Source of the DNA: Diphasiastrum complanatum
Lineage: Eukaryota; Streptophyta; Lycopodiopsida; Lycopodiales; Lycopodiaceae
Assembly (NCBI GenBank): GCA_029204225.1
Contig: CM055107.1
Location: 13,304,833-13,368,832 of the forward strand
Direction of reading: 5' to 3'
DNA: 64,000 nucleotides
Positions 48,142-59,954 of the stretch are shown in pieces (positions within the stretch are counted from its first letter, which is position 1; each line of letters opens with the position of its first letter). The translations under genes were made by a program, and so were the position numbers. Below the pieces are notes generated by a model. The model searched no databases. It was not told where the DNA came from and saw nothing but the letters and a program-made list of their open reading frames with translations.

Positions 48142-48374
48142 ACCTCTTTATTGAACACTTTCATGTTAGATTCAGGAGATTCAGCCACACAAATCTACTG
48201 CTGAATGATATCACTTTTGATGATGTAAATGTTAATGCTTTCTGGCAATGTATTAGAGTCATTACTCTTTGGAACATTTGGTTAGATAGGAATAATAGGG
48301 AATTTGGGACTGGTGACTTTGTCATCTCCCCCCTACTCCTTTTCAAAGAGGCAGATAAGCTTTTGCCTCTTTAA
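48135..48374 (+). pseudogene. LINE ORF2 C-terminal fragment, D2 copy
   Basis: 79-aa frame with FWQCIRVITLWNIWLDRNNR, nearly identical to the D1 copy at 16139. It abuts the endonuclease, so the RT-deleted structure is shared by both copies and predates their duplication. An A-rich run follows near 48440. Confidence 0.55.
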
Positions 48375-48974
48375 GCTTTACATTTACCATGTATTTTGTA
48401 AAAGGTCTATAGTCTATGGTCAGCTTTGTTTGAGAGAAAAAAAAGAATGACTTCTGTGCACAATATGAATACTAGAAATCTAAATCGATAGCACAAACTT
48501 TTTAATAATGATATAAAATGGATTCTACCATATAACGTGTGTTGTGATTTGCTCCCCATGCACTTTGAACTCCATCAATGAACTCCGTGCTTAAGTTTTG
48601 TATTGTTTGCACATTAATATTTGAGAAAATTTCATTTCATAAATATTTCATGATGTTGTCGACTATGAGTAGTCGAATAGAACTTGTTTTTCAAAATCTT
48701 GGGTCACAATTATTATTTCTTTCTAAATTGACTATTGAATTTCGGATTGTTTTCCTGCAATGATCCTCCAATGTTTGATTTACATATTTGTGATGCAATG
48801 ATCCTCCAATGTTCGATTTACATGGAATATTTTTTTACTTGACTTGAAAGTGTATTGTCTTAATTGATTTAAATATGGCCTTCGTGTAAGCCTGCTCTAG
48901 ATAAAATATTTTTTAATTTGGAAATGACTTGCTTAGAAAATGATTCTAGTTTGGTATTCCACACAAACAATATT

Positions 48975-48979
<5 letters not shown>

Positions 48980-49025
<46 letters not shown>
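48980..49025. repeat. (CA)n microsatellite
   Basis: About 23 units, embedded in a dispersed repeat that also carries a CA array at 55030. Confidence 0.97.
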
Positions 49026-49028
<3 letters not shown>

Positions 49029-50084
49029 ATTATACGCGCCTTTGCATGAAGTGTACGAATATGAATGTTATGAATAAGAATTGGTAGCACTGGTTGTCGA
49101 TTTGCATCTTGTTTGTCTCCTGATTATCTCTATACTCTTGGTCATGTCTTTTGCTATCTTCATGCAAGATAAACATGGGTGCTTCAAATTAGCTCAATGG
49201 AAAATACTGAACATACATTATAATGTCTTTATTGCCACTCTACGATGAAATTGTTAATTCTAAGGCCACTTACTAGAACGCCTTCCATGTGAGTTTTGGT
49301 TATAGTAGGGTACAATGTCCTACTGAATATCCATGAAAGAATGTCATGTTTTTTTTTAACACCTATAAAAAATACAATTTTTTTAATCATGATCTTAACT
49401 CAAAGAATAATGTTCTTACAAAGTTAGTCATCCATTTATATCACAAAAAATCAACCTCAACCACTAGATATCATTCTCTGATTAGACACTAAGGTTGAAA
49501 TTCTTAGAATATTTTGAGCTTGAAAGTGCGCCATTCATGAATGTAATACTAACACTCTCCATGTTTTTGTTCTTTAATAATCTTAGGCTTATCTAACTTG
49601 AGAATTGTGTTATTTACCTTCTCATTGTCATACTATGAAAATATAATGGGAATGTTAACAATTTGTACCCCCGCTTTGTAGCAGCATATTTGATTGATAT
49701 AAATTGAATACCCACTATTTTTTGGATGTCTTTGTTCCCAATCGCCTTCTTTTATTGTTTGTTGCCTTCTTCTTCAAGTACTCCATACCATTAACTAAAC
49801 TCCTTTGAAATTTGACTTGATTTTTTTTCCTTCTAAAAGATGTATTCTTCACATTGAATATGCAATCCCATAGGTTTTTTAATTCTCATGATAACTTTAA
49901 AGACCACCTTTTCTATGACACATAAATTATTAATTGAGCTACTAAATGGAAATTAGGATGCTCTAATTAAATTGGATCGTTACTTGCTATACATACAAAA
50001 GAATTAAGGATTTGGTTATCTATTTATATGTAGATGAGAATGTGTCAAGTGCCAGTTTCAAACATGATCGTTGAATGCAAAACA

Positions 50085-50090
<6 letters not shown>

Positions 50091-50117
<27 letters not shown>
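50091..50117. repeat. (AT)n microsatellite
   Basis: About 13 AT units. Confidence 0.95.
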
Positions 50118-50121
<4 letters not shown>

Positions 50122-51124
50122 CAGTAGCTCATGCACATACTAGATTAAGAAGATTTAGTACTTGTCTTTACATGTAATGAAAAAAATTTAGGCTTCCCTT
50201 TTGTTACAAAATAGTGAGACGAAGTCTTGGTTTCCTCTTTGTAGTATGTATCTTGGACCACCTTCTCCAACACTATAGGAGGGCCTCTTTTTTTACCAAC
50301 GTTTCATGTGGAAGATTGATCCAAATTCCAATTTGGTGGACCTTCCAATGATAGACTCCTTCAAGTTGTCAAACACCGAAGATCTCATGATGTGGATAGG
50401 GATTTTGTAGTTGGGAAGGATTGATCTACATCCCTTCCACCATGGGAGGCCAATCACCTCGACTACTACCCTCCCCTCCCCCCAGTGGCCATGCAAAATT
50501 GATGGACGTCATTCTGATATGCTACTGAACGTGCAATCGAGAGCTATTGGGGATGTCTTGTGCACCATATGGTGGGAATAGCTCCAGCTAGAGCTTGACA
50601 AGTTTTATCATCTTTGACAAATGATCGTAAAACAAGTAAGTGCATATGGCATCAAAAAGCCATCTTAGTTGACAACAAAGGATTGCTCCACTTTCATGCT
50701 TTAGCTTACTTGGCTCATCATGATTCGTAGAACAACTTAGGACCATTTGTTACATAAGGGATCAATTCAATATTCATCATCCCAACAAGATCATGTACAA
50801 GAGATTCATCATGTTAAAGAATCAGGCAAAGACATCCAAATTCAGGCAATGAGCTGATTTCGGATATTCAATCAGCATCCCATTGATGAAAAGAAAAGGG
50901 AATTTTGCATGAAACAGAAGATGTTAGGATAAAGCATCGTTCCTCTTTGCTGCAATAAGTATTTAGTCATCCTGTTTGAAGAACTGCAAAATATAAATTT
51001 AAAGAATATCAGGCTGTTTGAAACTGAAAATTTCCAATTTGGATGCCAGCAGTTTGAAACAGTCCATTTCTGAATGCCAGTAGGAACTGAAAGCTGCCCA
51101 TTTTCTGAGCTGGATCTCGGCCGT

Positions 51125-51130
51125 TTTATT
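51125..51130 (-). terminator. Candidate poly(A) signal of the DUF641-type gene
   Basis: AATAAA on the minus strand, about 90 bases downstream of the stop codon at 51222. Confidence 0.45.
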
Positions 51131-51221
51131 CGCTTTCTCGCCGATTGATCGCCGTAGCTTAAAGCAGCTCATTCTCCATTTTAACAGTCTGATAATGGCC
51201 TCTGTTGCAAGACCTTTGACT

Positions 51222-52616
51222 TTAACACCTCTGTTCCAAGTCTTTCTTTGTCGATTTACATTGCACATGCTGATAAACTTGGCTCTTGATCACTTTCCTT
51301 CCTGCTCTGAAACCTGGCATCACCATGAATTCTACTTTCGGGGATACACACCTACTGCAGCTCCGATCCGGCGTCGCCACAGGCTCCACATACTGCACAT
51401 TGATGTCCATTCCCCTCCCAACTCGGAGAATCACAACAGGAGGATTGATGGAAAACGCCAACCTGTGCAAGAGCCACACAGCCTTTGCAACATCCAGAAA
51501 AGCACCGGTGAAGGCCTCTCTTTCCTCCACACTCTTGAACACCATGCTGAGATGGAACAGAGCCCAAAGGTCTCTGGTTTTCACTTGGCAGAACTTGAGA
51601 AAATCTGGCTCGTACGCAGAATGCTTCGCATTCACTGCATCAATTGCATTTACTGTCTTCATGCGCTTGTACTCTCCTAGCCTGCTTGCACATCTCTTCT
51701 CAGGATCAAGGATGGTCATTAGCCCTGTGTCATCGAAGCTATCATTTTCAAAAGAATGGAAAAATGCTCTATTAATCCGAGAATCTAACACCAAAGCAGT
51801 GTGCTCTTTTCTGAGGAAGGTGGTTGAGGGCTCCATCTCTGCCAGAGTCCTACACACAGGGTAGCCAGAGATCTCCATCTGCTTAATGAACACATTACAG
51901 AAGTAGCGAATGGACAAGCGAGCTCTGATCACTGCCATCTCAAACAGCACCACCTCTGTGGAAGAGGATTGCATTCTGTGATAGGGGTCATCAGAGGCAG
52001 TTTCCCTGTAAGGACTCTGCAGAGAGGCTAGAATCTCTTCTGCTGTGCTTGCTGGGTTGGCTGTGTCAACCTGTGAACATAAACCCTTAATTCTTGCGCT
52101 CTCACTCTCCTGTAGATCCTGCTCCTTCCCTGCCATCACCTGCAGCTGCTCCAGCTGCCACTCCAGCAAATCAATGGTGTCTTGCTTGTCTGCTAGAGCT
52201 GCCTGCTGCCTCTTGCTCAGCTCCAGCAACGCAGAGGCTCTTCTTCTCTCCCAGGCTTTCATCTTTGGGCTCCTTCTATGCCAGCATGAAATCAAATTAG
52301 TCAATACGCCCAATGGACCTTTGGGCCATGGCTTCTCAGGCTTGCAGAGCTCCTGGCTGTCATCATCAGCAGAGAACATAATGGGTGTTTCTTCAAAGGG
52401 GTCTGTGGGTTCAGGCAAGCTCAGGCTCTTTGATCCACGCTTTGGCTTGGGTTTGTTGGCCTGTGAAGAGGTACTGCAGGCTTCTTCCACTGTCTCACTG
52501 ATAGTGGGCAGCTGCTGCTCTGAGGGCTGGTTCAATCCCAACCTAGGCATGGGATTCAGCTTCTCATTGCCAGTTTCTACTGCTGCTGTGACTCTGTGTG
52601 GGGGATTGTTGGACAT
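51222..52616 (-). CDS. DUF641 / GIL1-IRKI-like protein, 464 aa, single exon
   Basis: The clearest host gene. Relatives include Arabidopsis GRAVITROPIC IN THE LIGHT 1 and IRK-INTERACTING PROTEIN, plant-specific coiled-coil proteins linked to light-dependent growth orientation and receptor-kinase signalling; the exact role here is unknown. Residues 1-95 are a disordered Ser/Pro/Glu-rich N-terminus. About 115-175 form a coiled coil (RRASALLELSKRQQAALADK). 195-300 is the conserved helical region with MAVIRARLSIRYFCNVFIKQ and EPSTTFLRKEHTALVLDSRI. 335-448 is the C-terminal domain with YEPDFLKFCQVKTRDLWALF, AKAVWLLHRLAFSI and VEFMVMPGF...VIKSQVY. Length fits the family. The Met at 52616 is the first after an in-frame upstream stop. 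No introns are needed. Base composition is richer in G+C than the surroundings. Confidence 0.92.
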   Translation of the reverse strand: MSNNPPHRVTAAVETGNEKLNPMPRLGLNQPSEQQLPTISETVEEACSTSSQANKPKPKRGSKSLSLPEPTDPFEETPIMFSADDDSQELCKPEKPWPKGPLGVLTNLISCWHRRSPKMKAWERRRASALLELSKRQQAALADKQDTIDLLEWQLEQLQVMAGKEQDLQESESARIKGLCSQVDTANPASTAEEILASLQSPYRETASDDPYHRMQSSSTEVVLFEMAVIRARLSIRYFCNVFIKQMEISGYPVCRTLAEMEPSTTFLRKEHTALVLDSRINRAFFHSFENDSFDDTGLMTILDPEKRCASRLGEYKRMKTVNAIDAVNAKHSAYEPDFLKFCQVKTRDLWALFHLSMVFKSVEEREAFTGAFLDVAKAVWLLHRLAFSINPPVVILRVGRGMDINVQYVEPVATPDRSCSRCVSPKVEFMVMPGFRAGRKVIKSQVYQHVQCKSTKKDLEQRC

Positions 52617-53000
52617 GGCTGCAGCTTGGGAGACTCAGACTATAATGTTGAGACTAGAAAAGCAAGAAAAGAGACTGTGAAGTGTGTAGTGTGAGGAATC
52701 ATCATCACAGAGGCAGAGCAGAGGACTGTGGGACTGAGAAAGGACTACTGCTGGTGCAGAATTCAATGGAGATGGTGGAATTTGCTCAAAACTACGAAGA
52801 ACTAAACTGGAATGCATCTCACAACAGCATTCCCCCTTCCCTTTCCTCCCTCTCTCTCCCTCTCCCCTTCCTTCTCCACAACAGCATTACCTCTCCCCTT
52901 CCTTCGAGATCTCTCTGTTCTCCCTCATAGCGCTCCATTGCACTTTAATTCAGCCCGCCCGCAACGATTCTGCCACGTGTACCATTTCCACATGTCAGTC
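52617..53000 (-). promoter_or_regulatory. Probable 5' UTR and promoter of the DUF641-type gene
   Basis: The minus strand upstream of the start is GA-rich (plus-strand CT-rich blocks near 52830-52925). A G-box-like CCACGTGT occurs at about 52972. I saw no clear TATA box, and the transcription start is not determinable by eye. Confidence 0.35.
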
Positions 53001-54890
53001 ATCCTACCGTCGGATATGAAAAAAATCCCGAGAAGATATTCAACAGTGGCGGGGCTGAGAACGTGGGGGCTAAAGTTTTGTCATGATGCCATTAAGAAGA
53101 GATGGCTTGGCATTCACGCCTTGCAATGCACGTCAAAGGCTTCAAAGAAAGCCAAAACCCAAAGCAAAACGCTCATTAAAAAGCATTTTCTGAAATGCAA
53201 CCGTCATATTGATAGGCAACCATGAACCCTACAACAACTCATTTGAAACCCACAAATAACCTAGTCTTTTCAATATGAAAGGCTTATCTGCCCTTCAAAC
53301 TCCAAGCCCCTTGTGCATCCATTAGAGAGAGAGAGAGAGAGTTGACATTGGGTGGGGGAAGGGGGGGGGGGGGTTGGGGTTATGGGTATGTGTTTGTTTG
53401 TTAGTTGCAATTAGAATTTGTTGAGGCTTTTTTGAAGGGATGATGAAGATGGGCATTGGGGGCTGAGAATTAGTTGGAAGGTGCAGCGTTTTCAGTTATC
53501 AATAAATGCATATGCATACCACTAATAAATCACAAAACCCCATCATATTCTATTTATGTCAAGTACCCATCTCCCCCTTTTTTATATGGAAGTAAGGGGT
53601 GATGAAGAGGAAAGGGATTGAGCTATTTATGTCAAGGACCCATCTCCCCCTTTTCTATACAAAGTAAAGAGTGATCACTAATGAGGAGGCAAGTTATTTA
53701 TGTTTAAGTACCCATAAGCCCCTTGTTTTTATATGAAAATGAGAGGTGAAGAAGAGGCAGGGATTCATGGCGAGGGCAAGGGCTCAAAGGACCGTAAAAT
53801 CCCTTGCATGGCCGATGTGAACAGGGATTTGCTGTTTTTTTCTTAGTTTTTTTTTTCTCCAAGCTATCAGGACATCAAGCAAATTCCTCGAGTGATTATG
53901 GGTATAATAACCTAGGTCTATTACCTTGGGAAAATTAACTATTGTGAAACACAAAGATTTTGACAAAATCAAATAATGAATGGACCAAGCATTTGCAAAG
54001 CTCAAAAGAAACCACTTTTTTAGATTTGGTAAAACAATTGTTGGGGGGAGGGTCCCATCAAAGGTTTTTCACCCGAGGGCGATAGCTTGAGTTGCAAGGC
54101 CCTTCCCATGGTGGAACAATTGAGGAGGCGGGGGAAGGGCCTCCAACCAAGGCCAATAGCCTAAGGCGAAAAGCCCGTCCCATGGTAGAATGGCTGAGGG
54201 GGTGGAACTTCCTTGTGCATGTGAAAAAAAACATTAACAAAAAAAGAGGTGCCTCGGGGAGCCGCCTTCCTTTCCTTTGAAAAAATTGAAGCAAACTAGT
54301 TTTACGACTGAAAAAACCCGATAACTATTCCTTTGGTAAGAAGTTTCATGTATAGCAAAAGGTGTGCATGATTTTAACAAATTGTTATTATGAGCTTAAC
54401 TAACCTTTAATTTTTTTTTATCACGAGCTTAACTATTAAGTTCATGATAACAATTCACGAAAATTGACATTGTGAAGGTGTGTTTTATGAGTGCCCAAAT
54501 TTCACATAAGACTTGGTAATGTTATATGTGGGCAATACAAGACTAATTTATAAGTTCATAGCACATTTTGCTAAAAAAAATTCTCAAAGGAATAGTACAT
54601 ATTTTTCGTGCTTCGGAATTTCATATTTTTCTAGTTATGAGAGGTAGATATTTCTCTAGTTTAATTGATTTATTTGTTAGTTTGTCAGCACGCTACCTAT
54701 TGTAAATTTTAGAAGGTAGAGAATCTTAGCCATTAAGAGTTTTTAGTCGCAGTATACAAATTTTTATGACCAGTAAGCCTTGATCGATGAAGGATATCGG
54801 AAGGTAGAGAATTTTAGCCACCAAGAGTTTTTGGTTGCAGTATTAAAAAGCCTACAATTTTTTTAATCTACTTGAAAGCTTATTGTTTAT
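53001..54890. other. Spacer with poly-G run and short tandem repeats
   Basis: No convincing gene. Contains a G run at 53361-53373, a short GA run near 53322, and tandem repeats at 53552-53770. Frames at 54058-54294 look accidental. Confidence 0.4.
53552..53770. repeat. Three imperfect tandem copies of a ~72-bp unit
   Basis: Each copy has TTATTTATGT or a close variant, then TACCCAT or GACCCAT, a C-rich block, TATATGGAAG-like sequence and a GATGAAGAGG-like end. The third copy is the most diverged. The array lies about 1 kb upstream of the DUF641-type gene. Confidence 0.65.
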
Positions 54891-55027
54891 TTATTTATTT
54901 ATTTATTTATATGGCCTTCATGTAAGTTTGCTTTAGACAATATCTTCTAATTTGGAAAATGACTTGCTTTGAAAATGATTCTAGTTTGGTAATATATATA
55001 AACAATATTTGAAGACGCACGCATGCA

Positions 55028-55066
<39 letters not shown>

Positions 55067-55480
55067 TTTTAATGCACCTTTGCATGCAGTGTACAAATAT
55101 GAATATTATGAATAAGAATGGGTAGCAATGGTTGCCAATTTGCATCTTCTTTGTCTCAAGGTTGATTATCTCTATACTCTTGGTCACGTCTTTGCTATCT
55201 TCATGTCATATAAACAAGGGTGCCTTGAATCAGCTCCATGGAAATATTGAGCCTATCATAATTATGTCCTTAGATCTCCAACCAAATGACACTCTACAAT
55301 GAAATTGGTAATTCTAAGAACACTTAGTAGATCTCCTTCCATGTTAGTTTGATGATAGTAAGGTAGGATGTCTCACTGAATATCCATGAAAGAATGTCAT
55401 GGTGTTCTGTCAATACCTACAAAAAATACAATTTTCTTTACTATCATGATATCAACTCAACTAGAAACAAAGGCCAGCCT
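54890..55480. repeat. Dispersed repeat, second copy of 48860-49400
   Basis: Shares TGGCCTTCATGTAAG-like and GAAAATGATTCTAGTTTGGT segments, a CA array (55030-55065), TGCACCTTTGCATG and TTATCTCTATACTCTTGG in order with the copy at 48860. An inverted partial copy lies at 59800-59960. Confidence 0.75.
55030..55065. repeat. (CA)n microsatellite
   Basis: About 18 CA units at the same position as the array in the related repeat at 48980. Confidence 0.97.
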
Positions 55481-57590
55481 AGTCATAGACATTTACATCT
55501 AATTAAGATTCAATATTTTAGAATCTACCTAATATGTATTCAAATTATCTTGGAACTTCATTCAATACAAATTGAAAAAGTCACTTTAAAAAATACTCTA
55601 ATACAATCATTATTAGATCACAAGGAAATGTATGATATAAATGGCAAGGTGTATGTGACATCATTGCAATGCTTCATATGTTAGTGACTCCAATACTTTC
55701 AAGTAGAAGACCAAAATTTAGAATCTATCTTAGAAACTTACACCTTAGATTCATGTTTATATATAAATATTAAAAAAGAACATGAGAGATTGTTGTATAT
55801 CTTTTAGATGATTATTGTCATTTTGTGTATATTTTTATAATGTTCTATAATGCACTGAATATGTATTTTGTTCTTGGTACTTATTATATAATTGGCAAGG
55901 AATATGTAACATCATTACAATGTTTCATGTCTTTGTGACTATAAAATCGGGAATCATTGAATGATAAATGATAAATGAAAACATATTTTAACTATTTATA
56001 GTTGACAATCAACTTATATTTATATGTATTGATGTCTTTTCAAGTACCAATATTTTTTTGGAATTGCTTGGGTTGTTTTGTAATATGCTATAACCAGTTG
56101 AGCCACATGAAGCAAATAGATCTATATAGAATGATTCTAAATTATTTGCAATCTTTTGTCATAAGTAGTACAAATTGTAGATATAATAAAACTATTTTTA
56201 AAAGGAGCATATAGAGATGCATCTGCCAACATTTTTTAAGAAGGGTTTTCATAGCGTTGGTGATATCTTTTCGTCAGTGATGTTGTTTGTCCAATTTAAA
56301 CTTTTCTATTTTTGATGCATTCTAATTTGTAGATGTGAATGTTTTTCGTCTTCTTTTTGGTGTAGGTGTGTTTTCATGCATTCAAATAATTTATCTAATG
56401 TATGTTTTTTGTAAATTGCATAATAGAAAACTTTCGAAAATGAAATAGATAAACAGAGTTTGATTTACCTTTGTAGCACTTGTTGATGCTACATCTTCTT
56501 CTGTGATAACCTGAAAATCGTGCAAAAAGTTAATTTGAAAATTATTAGAAATATAAAAAGAAACGTTCGTTATATCTTATGTCATTGTATTTGAAGGGGC
56601 AACTTGATTCGCAGAAGAAGAATGCTTGGGTTTTTCTTAATTCAAGTCAATTTTGAAGAATCGCCTTGATTTGGCCAGGAAAACACTTAAACACTATTTG
56701 GTTGATTGCGGCCTCATCGTCATGATCTTGAATGGCCTCGATCTTGTAAGTGTTCGTAAGAGCTTGCTATTTGAAGGTACTACCGAGTTCAAGCCATTAG
56801 AGGGAAGAAGTTGTGATTGACTGAACTGTCTGATCGTCATTCTAGGTTGATTACAACAACACTAATGATCTTGAACGGAGGGTTAGTGTCTGTAAGAACT
56901 TGCTTTTTGTGGTTTCGTAGGAAGCAGCAGGTTTCTTACAGCTTCCAAGACAAGTTTTGAAGGAAAATGATGATCACAGTTCTTAGAGGTAATACACCGT
57001 TCAAATATCACATTGGAGGCAAAGGTGGTCAGGAACGTTAAGATAATGACATCAAATTTTGAAAGTATTTTTTTTAAACGGATCTACGTGAGGCTTGAAC
57101 TCTTAAACTCTCTCACAATAGAACTACGTCAGCAAAAAGAAGTGATCGTTTTTTATTCTGACTAATCAGTGATTATTGCCTTCAAAGAAAACACAAAGAA
57201 TGATGATAGACATACCGAGAGAGCTTGAGAGAGAGACACAGAACGCGGAGATGTGGAAAATAAACACAGCCTTTATTTCTCCTTTTGCAAGGTCGATTGA
57301 GAGGAAGAGAAAGAGAGAGAGTGCGAATGCGGGCGCGCTAGCGATTTTTTCTTTGGAAAGATCGATTGAGAGAGAGAGAGAGAGAGAGCGCGTGGGTGCG
57401 CTAGCGATATACACCAAACGGTCACGTCCCAACCCAAATGATCGTGTTCCAATTGGGAGAGTCAGTGGAACGTAGATAAGTGTACACAAAACATTCCTCG
57501 TTATCATAAAAAATTTGATCACTTGGAATTTTTATTTTTAATTTTTTTAATGATGATGTGAAATTTTCTCCATCCAAGGAATCTTAAAAT
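55481..57590. other. Unassigned A+T-rich region with GA runs
   Basis: No gene recognised. GA-rich runs at about 57300-57390 create artefact frames on both strands. Confidence 0.35.
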
Positions 57591-57639
57591 GGGTATTAAC
57601 TGGCCTTATAAAAAATAATGCTTATACAAAAATAAACTA

Positions 57640-57850
57640 TCCATTTATATCACACAAAATCAACTTTACCTGAATAGTTGCCAACCACAAGATATTATTT
57701 ACTGATTAGACACTGAAATTAAAATTCTTAGAATGTTCTGAGCTTGAAAGTGTGCCATTCATGACTACACGACTAATGCTCTCCATGTTTTCATCCTTCA
57801 ATAATCTTAGATTTATCTAACTTGAGAATTATGCTATTCACCTTCTCATT
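57640..57850. repeat. Dispersed repeat, copy of 49430-49640
   Basis: Shares CTGATTAGACACT, GAGCTTGAAAGTG, CTCTCCATGTTTT and ATCTAACTTGAGAATT in order. It is probably the continuation of the repeat at 54890, separated by inserted sequence. Confidence 0.65.
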
Positions 57851-59620
57851 GTCATACTATGAAAATTTACTAGGCATATTAACAACTGATTAATGTCGAA
57901 TTTTTTATTGGAATTGACGTAAAATAAAGAGCCCTCCTTTGAGCAATATCTTTGATTGATATGAAATGCCTTTGTTCTCAATCGGCTTCTTTTATTATTT
58001 TTTGTCTTGTTAAGTCCATACCCTTAACTAAAGACAAATATGAGATATGCATGAATTGACATACAACTTACGTCTCATCATTAATATTTATAAGCAACCT
58101 CATAAAGCTTGTATACATTCATTTGCATTGAATTCAACTTGAAACTAAGAAAGAATCTATGTGAGATGAATTTGAGTACTCAAAATTGTCAGCTATATTT
58201 TATTGATCTAACAATTTGTATGCAAAGACCTATGATAGTGTTCTACATATCGTTCACTATGCAAGCTTAAATACATTAAAATCAAACCGACCATGTACTA
58301 TAAATTTTTTGGTTTTTCGATCTTGATGCCAAAAGATTTTTAATGTAGCTAGAACATCAAACAAATGTGTATATAGATTTAACTTGGAGCCTACAGTTCT
58401 AGTAGCCTTGGAAGTGCTTGTTGTGTTGTTGCTATAGTGACTATTATGATCTATGAACAAACATCTACTATATTGGTTGCAACATATAAGACATCTTTCT
58501 AGTATCCATTTGAATTTGAATTTTTTAGTGCATAAATAAGCAAAGTGCATTTTTGCACATAGCTATGAAGCTATGCCTTTCCATAATGAAATGTTATGGA
58601 TTTTCATTCAAATTAGAAAGGTGTCTATATTTTCATATGGTTTGAAAGGTGTGTAGGCTATTATTGTTTCTTATGAACACATTGATTTGGCCTTTTTTTT
58701 TTGACATACTACTTCTCATCTTTCTATATTCCAAATAGTGGCTTGTCAAATCTTAATGTGAATGCTATTTATTTAATAGTCACTATATCTAGAAAATTTA
58801 GATTATGATTTTTGTAGTGTCATTGTTTTCAAAAACAAAAGAGATCACTATGACAACTAAATCTCTATGAGAAATGGTTGACTTTCATAAGAAAGAATTT
58901 GATCAAGCTAACATGACAAATTCAATATGATGTTTTTACTTTTTACTTGCAAAAAAGAAATGTTTTTTCATTTTATGAATTGATTCTATATGTTATTCAT
59001 ATTTCATGTCCATTCATTTTGCAACTTTGATGGTTGTGACTGCTTTTTGTACTTTTTATAATGATGATTTTGTATCATCTTCATTTAGACATTCCTATTT
59101 GACATGGCACCTTTATAGAAAAGACGAGTCAAAGGATCATCAATATTTGATGAGCATCTACGTCATAGGACTGAAGGGAAGAAAAAAAAAGGATTTGTGG
59201 ACAAATGGATCTTTGTATTTTCAAGATCGTAATACCCTACAACATCTTGTCTTCTCCTCAATAATTCATCTAATTATATGGACCTGCAATGAGTATAATG
59301 ATTTATTGGGATATTGTGAGAGATTGCAAAATTATGGAAATACATTTTCAATGCATCGGTATCAGTTTTTGGAAAGTGAGATCAGAAATATGTCTTGTTA
59401 CTGTCATGAAAGAGAGAGAGTGTTGTACAAGAGTTGCTCAAACAAATAACGAGTCATGTGAAAAAAATATTTCAAATATTAGAATAGAATTTGAACAAAT
59501 GCATTAATATTGCACTCTACTCGTTTTGAGAATTTACAATATTCTTGGATCATCAAAGAGCATATGGATGGTGTAAAGTTCAATGTACATGAAAAAGGAA
59601 ATTTCAATGTGTAATGGCAT
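57851..59620. other. Unassigned A+T-rich region
   Basis: Contains an uncharacterised 147-aa plus-strand ORF at 59006-59449, Tyr/His/Ser-rich, with no domain I recognise. It may belong with the possible transposase piece that follows. Confidence 0.25.
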
Positions 59621-59770
59621 TTGGCAAGTGATTTGAAAACATTAAAATGCATGGAAAATGTGTCTCATGGAGCTACATCTAGGCATCCTTGTGTATACTG
59701 CATGAAAATATCGAAAGATATTAGAAGAAGTACTAATATAGCAAGAGAATTTAGATCCAAACTAGAAACA
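59621..59770 (+). pseudogene. Possible DNA-transposon-derived fragment with C-x2-C
   Basis: The frame reads ASDLKTLKCMENVSHGATSR followed by HPCVYCMKISKDI. A D-L-K-x-L segment followed by H-P-C-x-x-C recalls a block in some eukaryotic transposases of uncertain family. The piece is too short for assignment and no terminal inverted repeats were found. Confidence 0.2.
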
Positions 59771-59799
59771 TGTTTTGCCAATTCTTTAAAAATATATAT

Positions 59800-59954
59800 A
59801 TATATTTGTACCCTTCATGCAGAAGTCAGGATAATAAATAAGGTTGTTTATCTTCACATATTATTTGCTTGGAATACCAAGCCAACATCATAATCAAAAC
59901 AAGTTATCTCTAGATTAGAAGATGTTCTATAGAAAGCAAGATCCATAAGGGTCA
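59800..59954. repeat. Inverted partial copy of the 48860/54890 repeat
   Basis: The reverse complement contains TTGGTATTCCAAGCAAA and ATCTTCTAATCTAGAG-like segments in the order of 48880-48970. Divergence is high. Confidence 0.5.

Larger units (their letters stand above)
48643..51124. other. Spacer with microsatellites and dispersed repeats
   Basis: No gene recognised. Positions 48860-49160 and 49430-49640 recur at 54890-55190 and 57640-57850 respectively. Contains (CA)n at 48980-49025 and (AT)n at 50091-50117. Confidence 0.45.

Noticed and set aside
51195-52680. Plus-strand ORFs of 161, 192 and 211 aa
   Set aside because: They overlap the conserved minus-strand DUF641-type gene antisense and have no domain; shadows of a G+C-richer gene.
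53361-53373. G-quadruplex regulatory element upstream of the host gene
   Set aside because: A single G run does not by itself make a quadruplex, and its position gives no functional support.
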